From contig WFNC01000144.1 of NCBI GenBank assembly GCA_015488785.1, positions 1 through 14,492 on the forward strand: 14,492 nt of DNA, in the 5' to 3' direction. Source of the DNA: Flavobacteriales bacterium (lineage in GTDB: Bacteria; Bacteroidota; Bacteroidia; Flavobacteriales_D; Parvicellaceae). Positions 7,553 through 14,492 of the stretch are shown here, piece after piece (positions within the stretch are counted from its first letter, which is position 1; each line of letters begins with the position of its first letter). The translations under genes and the position numbers were made by a program. A model generated the notes under the pieces. It made no database searches. It was not told where the DNA came from and saw only the letters and a program-made list of their open reading frames with translations.

Positions 7553-8524
7553 ATGCCAAGAATACTTACAGGAGTTCAAAGCACAGGAACACCACACTTA
7601 GGAAACATATTGGGAGCAATTCTTCCAGCAATAGAAATGGCAAACAAACCAGAGAATGATTCATTCTTGTTTATTGCCAATCTTCATACACTAACACAAA
7701 TAAAAGATGGAGCGTTACTAAAAGAAAATACTTATTCAACCGCCGCGGCATGGTTGGCACTAGGATTAGATGTAGAAAAAACAGTATTCTATCGCCAATC
7801 TGACATTCCTGAAGTAACAGAACTTACCTGGTATTTGAATTGTTATTTCCCCTTTCAACGCCTAACGTTAGCCCACTCGTTTAAAGACAAAGCCGATCGA
7901 TTGAGCGACGTCAATGCAGGGTTATTTACCTATCCAATGCTAATGGCTGCCGATATATTATTATACGATGCAGAGATTGTACCAGTCGGAAAAGATCAAT
8001 TACAACATTTAGAAATCACCAGAGATGTAGCCAGTCGATTCAACCACCAAATGGGAGAAACATTGGTAATACCAGAAGCCAAAATAAGTTCCGACGCACA
8101 ACTGATTAAAGGAACCGATGGAGAAAAAATGAGTAAATCGAGAGATAATTTCATCAACATCTTTTTACCAAAAAATCAATTAAAAAAAGTAATTAATAAA
8201 AATATAATTACCGACGACACCCCTTTAGAAGATCCAAAAGATGCAGAATCTTCAACAGTTTTTCAACTTTACAAACTTGTAGCAACTCCAGAAGAAGTTT
8301 CTTTAATGAAAGAAAACCTAGAAAAAGGAGGATACGGTTGGGGACACGCCAAAAAAGATTTGTTAAATGCAATTTTAACCCATTATGCAGCAGCAAGAGA
8401 ACGTTACGATTACTATATGAACAACAAATCAGAATTGGACGAAATACTAACAAAAGGAGCAGAAAAAGCTAGATTAGTAGCCAACAATACATTGTCGAGA
8501 GTGAGAGAAAAATGCGGTTATTGA
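7553..8524 (+). CDS. trpS: Tryptophanyl-tRNA synthetase
   Basis: Charges tRNA-Trp with tryptophan using ATP; a cytoplasmic class Ic aminoacyl-tRNA synthetase, normally a homodimer. The 323-residue length is typical of bacterial TrpRS. The HIGH-type signature is HLGN at 15-18 in GVQSTGTPHLGN and the KMSKS loop is at 192-196 in GEKMSKSRDNF. Between them VPVGKDQLQHLEITRD (from about 143) is the conserved tryptophan and tRNA-site helix region. The ATG at 7553 starts directly with MPRILTGVQSTG, as in homologues, so no extension is expected. The 251 bases upstream hold copy B of the repeat and an A-rich stretch without a clear promoter. Downstream it converges with a four-gene minus-strand operon. 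Confidence 0.98.
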   Translation: MPRILTGVQSTGTPHLGNILGAILPAIEMANKPENDSFLFIANLHTLTQIKDGALLKENTYSTAAAWLALGLDVEKTVFYRQSDIPEVTELTWYLNCYFPFQRLTLAHSFKDKADRLSDVNAGLFTYPMLMAADILLYDAEIVPVGKDQLQHLEITRDVASRFNHQMGETLVIPEAKISSDAQLIKGTDGEKMSKSRDNFINIFLPKNQLKKVINKNIITDDTPLEDPKDAESSTVFQLYKLVATPEEVSLMKENLEKGGYGWGHAKKDLLNAILTHYAAARERYDYYMNNKSELDEILTKGAEKARLVANNTLSRVREKCGY

Positions 8525-8538
8525 TTAAGGATTATATT

Positions 8539-8574
8539 GTAAAATGTACTACGTATTATGTACAAAGTTTTTAC
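8539..8574 (+). terminator. Possible trpS terminator hairpin
   Basis: GTAAAATGTAC (8539-8549) can pair with GTACA (8560-8564) and TTTTAC (8569-8574), leaving a small bulge between the two right-hand blocks. It begins 14 bases after the trpS stop. A run of five T lies inside the right arm rather than after it, so this is only a weak intrinsic terminator candidate. Confidence 0.35.
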
Positions 8575-8609
8575 GGAAAAATAAATTCATACCCATACTA
8601 AACTAAGTA

Positions 8610-8833
8610 GGGTTCACTGAAAAAGTCTAAAAAGCATATCATATGAGGCGAAAAAACGAAGCTGTATGCATATACTGCGAGTTGCAGGCAACGAAATAGG
8701 ATGTGTTTTTTAGGCTAACGACTATTTAACTGCACTAAAATTCATAGTACAATAAAGAAAACCTTGCATTTTAAAGTCTAAAAAGTTACTAAAACAGCAG
8801 TACTACTGATTTCGAGTGTTTTTCAGTGAACCC
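8610..8833. mobile_element. Non-autonomous transposable element (MITE or solo remnant) with TIRs and target duplication
   Basis: 224 bases bounded by a perfect 15-base terminal inverted repeat, GGGTTCACTGAAAAA (8610-8624) and its complement (8819-8833). It is flanked on both sides by the 6-base direct repeat TAAGTA (8604-8609 and 8834-8839), as expected for a target-site duplication. No open frame of useful length lies inside, so it cannot encode a transposase and must have been moved in trans, or be an internally deleted insertion sequence. An internal direct repeat, AAAGTCTAAAAAG, occurs near the left end (from 8622) and again from 8773. The left half folds into a branched palindrome (8627-8713). 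The ends resemble those of DDE-transposase insertion sequences, but I cannot assign a family. It sits harmlessly between converging genes. Confidence 0.85.
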
Positions 8834-8837
8834 TAAG

Positions 8838-8859
8838 TAGAACCTTTACAGAAGTTCTA
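8838..8859 (-). terminator. Short hairpin after the cyclase operon
   Basis: TAGAAC (8838-8843) and GTTCTA (8854-8859) are perfectly complementary around a 10-base loop, directly after the stop of the last operon gene (8862-8864). No T tract follows on the minus strand. The right-hand target duplication of the transposable element overlaps its outer edge, so the element landed at the base of this hairpin. Confidence 0.35.
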
Positions 8860-8861
8860 TA

Positions 8862-9362
8862 CTATTTAATTTCTTCCAATTCAGCATTAAATAAACCTAC
8901 CAAAATACTGTTTCCTTTGTCATCGACCATAAGGCCTCCATATTTGGCTTCTTCATATTTCTCTGCCGATCCTTCTTCAAAAAAATAAGATTCTGCACCT
9001 ATGTTTATTCCATCATACAGTTTATTCGTAAATCGAATGCAATATTCTGAATCGGATTTAGGGAGTACGTTGGCTTGAAAACGTTTTTTTCGTGCTATTC
9101 CTTTGTCGTCAATTTCAATGACACAATATCCAGATTTTAGATTATCGCTTTTAATGTTTAATCTTCTATTTTCTCTAACGATTGCATAATCTAAGCGCAT
9201 ATAATCTCCCTGCATTAACGAACGAGGATCTACGGGGGCTAACTCTAAGAGAACCAACGTTCCGTTTGCTAAAGTTTCTTCTTTATGCAACAGTGACTTA
9301 TTGAATAGTATTAGTAAACCCCCTAGATTCAAGAGTATTAGAATTGTTTTATATTTCTTCAT
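8862..9362 (-). CDS. GDYXXLXY family membrane-anchored protein
   Basis: Function unknown. The 166 residues begin with one hydrophobic segment (about 6-20), a signal anchor or uncleaved signal, followed by a mostly beta domain presumably outside the cytoplasmic membrane. The family name motif is GDYMRLDY at 52-59, preceded by the typical PVDPRSLMQ (43-51). A second conserved block lies near the C-terminus (SYFFEEGSAEKYEEAKYGGL, about 125-144, then MVDDKGN). This domain (Pfam GDYXXLXY) is known mainly as a neighbour of DUF4401 and DUF2157 proteins, exactly as here. Its ATG at 9362 overlaps the end of the DUF4401 gene by 14 bases, which suggests translational coupling. It is the last gene of the operon and converges with trpS. 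Confidence 0.88.
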   Translation of the reverse strand: MKKYKTILILLNLGGLLILFNKSLLHKEETLANGTLVLLELAPVDPRSLMQGDYMRLDYAIVRENRRLNIKSDNLKSGYCVIEIDDKGIARKKRFQANVLPKSDSEYCIRFTNKLYDGINIGAESYFFEEGSAEKYEEAKYGGLMVDDKGNSILVGLFNAELEEIK

Positions 9363-10410
9363 TACGCTGACTTTTTGAAATTAGAAAATATAGTGCTAAA
9401 AATAATATTCCTGAACCAATAAGAATAACTGACTTTGTTAAAAGCGTAAGGTTTAAATCATAATAATATTGAAAAACAGAATAGGTTAAAGTAATTAAAC
9501 CTAATATAAACCCTGTTCTGTAATTGACATAAAAGCTTAATAGAATTAGTAATATAGCTCCTAATATTGATGGCGAAAATGCGGTAATAGCTAAAATAAC
9601 AGTAATAATTCCATAGCTAAAATATTGAGTTTTTGGTTCTGTTACTTCAAGTGTTTTCAATATTTTTGTCGTTACGAATATTATTATTACAAACAACATT
9701 AAGGCATACAGCCAGACAAAAGAGAAATCGAGATTAAATAAATGTCTTGTTCTAAGGACTCCTAATCCAAACAAGAAGGAAACGATTAATCCTGCTCTAA
9801 TGGGATTAAATAATTTTGACAGCTTTCTATTTAGTGTAATAATCTTGGCTTCAAACAAGAAAAATAAGGACATTGCTGAAACAACTAATGCATTATAAAT
9901 AAAAATTAAATTATGATTATCGCTAGAAATCATTAAAAGTGAAAACAAGCTAAAACAAACAACCAGAATAGAAACAAAAGAAAGAATATAGTTCTGTGTT
10001 AGAAAAAGAGTTCCAACGCCGATTAGAATAGCTAATAATGCGGCTACAGACTCTCCAGACCAAGACCCATAGAGAAACAAAAACAATCCTGCAACGTACA
10101 AAGTTATGCTTATTGTGTCGGTAATTATACGTTCTGATTTTTGATTTAGTAAAATAGATGCAACCATAAAAACAAGACCTGTAACAGCCATTGCTATTTC
10201 AGATTCATAAATTCCAGAAAGCATTAAAAAACCCAAAAAAGAAGTCGTACCCCAAAAACCACCAATAATTGACAATATTTTAATGCCTAAGCTAAGCGAT
10301 TCTTTGTCTTTTCGATTGTATTCTTCCAAAATCGTTTCTTCATTGAAAACAATTTCTTGTTCAGACGAAGATTGAGCGACTTGCAATATTTGTTCTATCC
10401 TATTTTTCAT
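9349..10410 (-). CDS. DUF4401 domain-containing polytopic membrane protein
   Basis: Function unknown. The 353 residues have a short charged cytoplasmic-type N-terminus (1-40), then about ten hydrophobic helices from residue 42 to about 345 and a charged tail (SKSQRNEEI). The pattern of paired helices and the C-terminal segment YYYDLNLTLLTKSVILIGSG fit the DUF4401 family, which occurs beside DUF2157 and GDYXXLXY proteins. I see no catalytic motif. The ATG at 10410 overlaps the DUF2157 gene by 11 bases and the stop at 9349 overlaps the next gene by 14 bases, so all three are probably translated from one message and may form one membrane complex. The family call rests on context as well as sequence. 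Confidence 0.85.
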   Translation of the reverse strand: MKNRIEQILQVAQSSSEQEIVFNEETILEEYNRKDKESLSLGIKILSIIGGFWGTTSFLGFLMLSGIYESEIAMAVTGLVFMVASILLNQKSERIITDTISITLYVAGLFLFLYGSWSGESVAALLAILIGVGTLFLTQNYILSFVSILVVCFSLFSLLMISSDNHNLIFIYNALVVSAMSLFFLFEAKIITLNRKLSKLFNPIRAGLIVSFLFGLGVLRTRHLFNLDFSFVWLYALMLFVIIIFVTTKILKTLEVTEPKTQYFSYGIITVILAITAFSPSILGAILLILLSFYVNYRTGFILGLITLTYSVFQYYYDLNLTLLTKSVILIGSGILFLALYFLISKSQRNEEI

Positions 10411-11359
10411 CTTTCCATTTTTTTTGAAAAGTCATTAGCATTTTCACAATCAAAGTTGTACCTCCTACAATATAAACGCCTATAAAAAGAAACATTAGAA
10501 AATCACCTAAATGCGTTTTTTCGACTAAAAAGATTGTACTTACCGTTAACAAACTAAGCGGTATAATCGTCAGATATAAAAGCTGTTTTGTTTTTCTACC
10601 ATAGTAGAAACCTAAGGTATAAAGTACTACCGAAATAAGGACTATTATAAAAAAATACTCTTCCCTAGAATTGAATATCCCCGATGATAAGGCTATTGTT
10701 ACAAGACCGATAATAAACAAAGCTAAAATATTAGTAAACCAATTGGAAATACTATTTCCTAGCCTTCGTAAATACAGTGCAATTATAAAAAATGTGAAAT
10801 TTCCAAGAATAAATAGACTAAAAATCATCATTTCGGGTAAATCAAGGGAAGCTTGATCTATATATAATCCAAATGTGAGGTTTATAAGTCCGATATAGAA
10901 CAACCATAAAACACTAAAATTAGCCACAAACACCCAAATTGAAACTGCCATTGTCCAGCCCAGAAAAAAGTCGTAGGCATTGGCTCCTGTTTGATATATT
11001 TGTCCAAAAACGGCAAACAAAACCCCAACAAGCATTGTTGCTCCTGTAAGTAATATGTTCTTAAACAATTCTTTTATTTTGGAATAAACCGTTACTAAAA
11101 CTAACGAAACAATTAGCATTTCTATCAAGCCTATTTTTATAAACTTATGTAAATCGCTCCAATTGTATGCAAAAAAGAATAAAATTCCCACTACAATAAA
11201 ACCGACTCCTAGACTTAAAAAGAATAATGCTAAAAACTTTATCCAACTCTGTTTATTATTATAAACGTGCTGTTGGAGTGTTTTCGAAACATCGTTTTCA
11301 TTCCAGTCACTGTTTCGACTAATGATGTGAACGTCTTCTTGACTAATCATCATATTCAT
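10400..11359 (-). CDS. DUF2157 domain-containing polytopic membrane protein
   Basis: Function unknown. With the ATG at 11359 it has 319 residues. A soluble N-terminus of about 38 residues is followed by eight to nine hydrophobic helices. DUF2157 hallmarks are visible: the first helix pair with FFAYNWSDLHKFIKIGLIE (from about 62) and the loop GQIYQTGANAYD (119-130) followed by a helix. Start choice is uncertain: in-frame ATGs at 11359, 11353 and 11350 are all possible, and a TTG at 11365 would add two residues. Every one of these overlaps the 3' end of the cyclase gene (stop at 11343-11345), by 8 to 23 bases, so translation is probably coupled to it. It is followed by the DUF4401 and GDYXXLXY genes. 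Confidence 0.9.
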   Translation of the reverse strand: MNMMISQEDVHIISRNSDWNENDVSKTLQQHVYNNKQSWIKFLALFFLSLGVGFIVVGILFFFAYNWSDLHKFIKIGLIEMLIVSLVLVTVYSKIKELFKNILLTGATMLVGVLFAVFGQIYQTGANAYDFFLGWTMAVSIWVFVANFSVLWLFYIGLINLTFGLYIDQASLDLPEMMIFSLFILGNFTFFIIALYLRRLGNSISNWFTNILALFIIGLVTIALSSGIFNSREEYFFIIVLISVVLYTLGFYYGRKTKQLLYLTIIPLSLLTVSTIFLVEKTHLGDFLMFLFIGVYIVGGTTLIVKMLMTFQKKWKDEK

Positions 11360-14300
11360 CGTCAATTAAACGTTGTTTTATAACTTCTAAGTGTTTCATT
11401 TTATCGGATTGTCTCAATTTGATTGCCGATGCTGTAAAATACTTATGTGCTGTTAAAAATTTCACTTGAATTTCATCCCATAATCGATCACTATTTATTT
11501 TATTGTGGTCACGAAGTTCTCTACGCAATGTGTCTGAGATTTCGAAAAAATCATCTCTTCCTAAATAATCTAAATCGGCATCACAAATAATTTGCTCCAA
11601 TAAGTTGTTTGGATTGTGCGGTATTCTAGTAGCGTAAATAAGTTCTTCAACTTGTTTTACTTGCTCTGGTGTGTATCCATATTTTGGTAATATTTCACTT
11701 GCCATTCTTGCACCTACGGGTTCATTGGCATCGTACTGTTCTACAAATCCAGCATCATGATAAGTAGCGGCAGATTTTAAAACAAAAATATCTTCATCCA
11801 ATACTCCTTCCATTATTGCGATTCGCTCTATTGCTTCAACAACATCTAATGTGTGATGAATTCCGTGATAATGAAGACTTGGAGATAATTTATCTTTCAA
11901 TACCTTCATAATATGCCTTTCTGCTTTTTTATAATTTATACTACTATAAATATGCAGGTTAACATAATCTTTAAATTTTTGATTCGGTACTGTACCTTCA
12001 GCATCTTTAGACAAATGAGGTTTTATACGTTCAATAAAATACATATCAATTTCCCCTTTGTTTTTTGCGGCTATTTTCCCTCTGTAGGTACAATTAAAAT
12101 AAGGTTTTATTTGATCGTAAGTTGTTCCAGAAACATTTACTTTTCCTGGAACTCCACTCATTTCCATTCGTTGAGCAACATTTACGGTATTTCCCCAAAT
12201 ATCATAAGCGATCCGTTTTGTTCCAATTACCCCAGCAATTACATCTCCTGTGTGTAGTCCAATTCTTAGCTCCCAATATTGTTCGCCTATATCTTTCATT
12301 TTTTGTTGCATCACTTTCATGTATGCTTGAATTTCTAAGGCTGCTAAAACACTATTGACAGGATTCTCTTTATCTCTCAAAGGAACTCCCCCTGCTGCCA
12401 TATAAGCATCTCCAATTGTTTTTATTTTTTCTATTTGATGCTTCTCTATTATTTGATCAAACTCTTTAAACAGTAAATCGAGTTGCGTTACCAATTCGAT
12501 TGGTTTCATTTTTTCTGCAATTTTAGTAAATCCTTTTATGTCAGTAAACATAACCGTTACTAATCGATAATATCGAGTTCTTGCTTTTCCTTTATTTTTT
12601 AACTCTTCAGCAGTTTCTGCGGGTAAAATATTTAACAAGAGTTGATCTGCCTTTTGTTTTTCTATTTCTAGTTCAGCTTTTTGCTTTTCTATTTCAGCTT
12701 TTTGCTTTGTTATCGTTTTAGTTCTTTTCTCAACTAAGAATGTTAGTTTCCTTTTTTGAGACTTCATGCTACTAATTCTTATAATATAAGAGATGTAGAA
12801 TATAAGTAAAATTGCAAATGTAAGAATGGTAATGAACCACCATGTTTTCCAAAATGGAGGAGTAATAATTAATTTTATTTTGGTAGGCTCTTTAGACCAA
12901 ATTCCATCTGAATTAGCAGCCCAAACATTAAAAATATAAGTCCCTGGAGAAAGATTAGAATAATTTATTTGTTGCATATCTCCCAAGTCTAGAGGCGTTT
13001 CATAAAGACCTTCTAGCATTATTCTATACTTATTTTCTTTTGCATGTGTATAATGAAGTGCTGAAAACTTAAATGTAATATTGTTTTGTTTATATTTTAA
13101 TTTTAATTCGCTTAGATAAATAGTAGAACCAATTGAATCAACAACATTTTTTATCGAATTATTGAACAACAAAATATCTGTAATAACGACATTTGGAGCT
13201 TTTGTATTTTGAATAATTTTTGATGGCTCAAACACATTCAATCCATTTATACCTCCAAAATATAACTTTCCTGATCTCCCTTTATGAAAAGCACCAAGGT
13301 TAAACTCGTTACTCTGTAATCCATCATTTTCAGAAAAATTTTGAAACTTATTGCTTCGAATATTAAATCGAGACAATCCAAAATTTGTACTCATCCAAAT
13401 TAACGAATCATTTTCTCTCAACAATCCATAAATAGCATTATTAGCTAATCCATCATCTTCAGTATAACTTGTAAAAAATTCATTGTCTTTATTCAATTTA
13501 TTAAGCCCTCCTCCATAAGTAGCTATCCACAGGTTATCGTGATTTCCCTCTATAATAGACAAAACCATGTTATTACTAATCGATAAGGTATCTTCACCTT
13601 CACTTGTATGGTTTATAAATTGATATAAATTATTATTATCAGCATCTCTAACTCCTTTACAAAGACCTCCTCCAGCCATTCCAATCCAAAGTATTTTATT
13701 TGTATCTACAAGTATGGTTTTGCTGTCATAGTTTGGTAAACGATACATTCCTGTATCTAGGGCGCTATAAAGTTTACATCTTAATGAATCTAAGCCAATT
13801 TTCACAACTCCTTCATTACTTGCCAACCACATATTATTCTCTTTATCAAAATAAATATCGTTAACTCTTTCGTTGTTTTTAAACGATGATTCATTACAAA
13901 AGTTTGGGTCTAAATAAGCTCCTGTTTCTTGATTAAAAAGAAAAAGTCCTTCGTCTGTTCCAACCCATATTCTATTGTAAACATCTTTGTTTATAGAAAA
14001 TACACTTTTCTCTCCTTTTCCATTTGTATAAGGATAATGTTGATAATCATTTGTTTTAATGTCAATCGCTGTCATTCCTCCTTTTGTTCCAACCAAAACT
14101 TGAGAAGAATCTTCATAAATACTCCAAACATTTTTATCTAATAAACTTTTAGAATCTCCAAATTTATAATTGTAATGTTCAAAAAACTGTTTGATTGGGT
14201 CATAATAACTAATTCCATCTTGCGTTCCAATCCAAATTGTACCATTCTTATCTTCTTGAATAGAGTTAATAATATTATTAGAAATTGAATAATTATTTAA

Positions 14301-14492
14301 GTCGCTATGAATAAAATTTTCTCGTTTAAAATTCCCATTTTCTTTTGTAAAAATATACAATCCATTGCCATTTGTTCCTAAAAGAATTTTATTCTCTTTT
14401 ACTAAAATAGATCTGGTAAAATTTATATTATTTCCATTTACAAAATTAGGAATAGAGATATTATAAGTCGTTTTATCAATTATATTTAGTCC
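11343..14492 (-). CDS. Membrane sensor with Reg_prop propeller, Y_Y_Y, class III adenylate cyclase and HD phosphohydrolase domains (5' end beyond window)
   Basis: The frame is open to the right edge, so 1049 C-terminal residues are visible and the start lies outside; numbering is from the edge. At least nine Reg_prop repeats (such as IWIGTQDGISYYD, LWIATYGGGLNKL) span to about 425. Then come Y_Y_Y (471-543), one membrane helix (547-573), a Lys/Glu/Gln coiled coil (575-620) and the cyclase-transducer-like LLLNILPAETAEELK. The class III cyclase domain (about 641-822) has both metal aspartates (D651, D695), adenine-selecting K691 and D764, and transition-state N771 and R775. ATP to cAMP is therefore predicted, with catalysis in the cytoplasm and sensing in the periplasm. 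The C-terminal HD domain has H876/H879/H880, H912-D913 and D971/D973 and could hydrolyse a phosphoester, perhaps a cyclic nucleotide. The gene's end overlaps DUF2157. Confidence 0.95.
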   Translation of the reverse strand, partial: GLNIIDKTTYNISIPNFVNGNNINFTRSILVKENKILLGTNGNGLYIFTKENGNFKRENFIHSDLNNYSISNNIINSIQEDKNGTIWIGTQDGISYYDPIKQFFEHYNYKFGDSKSLLDKNVWSIYEDSSQVLVGTKGGMTAIDIKTNDYQHYPYTNGKGEKSVFSINKDVYNRIWVGTDEGLFLFNQETGAYLDPNFCNESSFKNNERVNDIYFDKENNMWLASNEGVVKIGLDSLRCKLYSALDTGMYRLPNYDSKTILVDTNKILWIGMAGGGLCKGVRDADNNNLYQFINHTSEGEDTLSISNNMVLSIIEGNHDNLWIATYGGGLNKLNKDNEFFTSYTEDDGLANNAIYGLLRENDSLIWMSTNFGLSRFNIRSNKFQNFSENDGLQSNEFNLGAFHKGRSGKLYFGGINGLNVFEPSKIIQNTKAPNVVITDILLFNNSIKNVVDSIGSTIYLSELKLKYKQNNITFKFSALHYTHAKENKYRIMLEGLYETPLDLGDMQQINYSNLSPGTYIFNVWAANSDGIWSKEPTKIKLIITPPFWKTWWFITILTFAILLIFYISYIIRISSMKSQKRKLTFLVEKRTKTITKQKAEIEKQKAELEIEKQKADQLLLNILPAETAEELKNKGKARTRYYRLVTVMFTDIKGFTKIAEKMKPIELVTQLDLLFKEFDQIIEKHQIEKIKTIGDAYMAAGGVPLRDKENPVNSVLAALEIQAYMKVMQQKMKDIGEQYWELRIGLHTGDVIAGVIGTKRIAYDIWGNTVNVAQRMEMSGVPGKVNVSGTTYDQIKPYFNCTYRGKIAAKNKGEIDMYFIERIKPHLSKDAEGTVPNQKFKDYVNLHIYSSINYKKAERHIMKVLKDKLSPSLHYHGIHHTLDVVEAIERIAIMEGVLDEDIFVLKSAATYHDAGFVEQYDANEPVGARMASEILPKYGYTPEQVKQVEELIYATRIPHNPNNLLEQIICDADLDYLGRDDFFEISDTLRRELRDHNKINSDRLWDEIQVKFLTAHKYFTASAIKLRQSDKMKHLEVIKQRLIDDEYDD

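Larger units (their letters stand above)
8525..8861. other. Convergent intergenic region after trpS
   Basis: 337 bases without a gene between the converging trpS and the GDYXXLXY gene. It contains a hairpin after trpS, a 224-base transposable element flanked by a target duplication, and a short hairpin after the minus-strand operon, each listed separately. Nothing else in it can be supported. Confidence 0.7.

Noticed and set aside
9191..9237. Resemblance of PVDPRSLMQGDYMRLDY in the GDYXXLXY protein to the signal peptidase S26 active-site box
   Set aside because: Only the Ser-x-x-x-GD-like spacing is suggestive. No matching catalytic lysine block is recognisable, so a peptidase role is not claimed.
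12140..12560. Guanylate rather than adenylate cyclase specificity
   Set aside because: The purine-selecting positions are Lys (codon at 12420-12422) and Asp (codon at 12201-12203), the adenylate pair; guanylate cyclases have Glu and Cys-like residues there.
13929..14141. Plus-strand open frame opposite the Reg_prop region of the cyclase gene
   Set aside because: It is antisense to a clear repeat-containing coding frame, and its translation is Ile/Phe/Cys-rich with no motif.
1..14492. CRISPR arrays, tRNA or rRNA genes, complete insertion sequences, phage genes
   Set aside because: No regularly spaced repeats, no recognisable tRNA or rRNA sequence, and no transposase, integrase or phage-like reading frame were seen on either strand.

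Overview
The window looks like chromosome of a Bacteroidota member, most likely a flavobacterium. It is AT-rich, and Shine-Dalgarno sequences are not evident before the starts. Candidate promoters resemble the Bacteroidota TTG / TAnnTTTG type. The gene content also fits: a 390-residue PurM, an OmpA protein with TPR, propeller and carboxypeptidase-regulatory-like parts, and a Reg_prop/Y_Y_Y sensor. I cannot name a species.

Layout. Positions 1-239 hold no clear gene. prfA (release factor 1) and purM (purine synthesis) lie on the minus strand, separated by 357 bases that carry a palindromic repeat element. A palindrome precedes purM and an intrinsic terminator closes the next gene, a long minus-strand OmpA-family envelope protein (3090-5150). 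It is divergent from sppA (5511-7301, plus), and the 360-base gap carries candidate promoters and an inverted repeat over the OmpA-side promoter. sppA is followed by a second, longer copy of the repeat element and then trpS (plus). trpS converges on a minus-strand operon, and between them sits a 224-base non-autonomous transposable element with perfect 15-base terminal inverted repeats and a 6-base target duplication.

The right third is a tightly overlapping four-gene minus-strand operon. It starts with a large membrane sensor that runs off the window edge (Reg_prop propeller, Y_Y_Y, one membrane helix, coiled coil, class III adenylate cyclase, HD phosphohydrolase). A DUF2157 membrane protein, a DUF4401 membrane protein and a membrane-anchored GDYXXLXY protein follow. 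The last three are known to travel together but have no established function. Their translational overlap with a cyclase/HD fusion suggests a cyclic-nucleotide-linked envelope system and is the best candidate here for an undescribed system.

The left part (prfA, purM, sppA, trpS) is ordinary housekeeping. No tRNA, rRNA, CRISPR array or complete insertion sequence was recognised.
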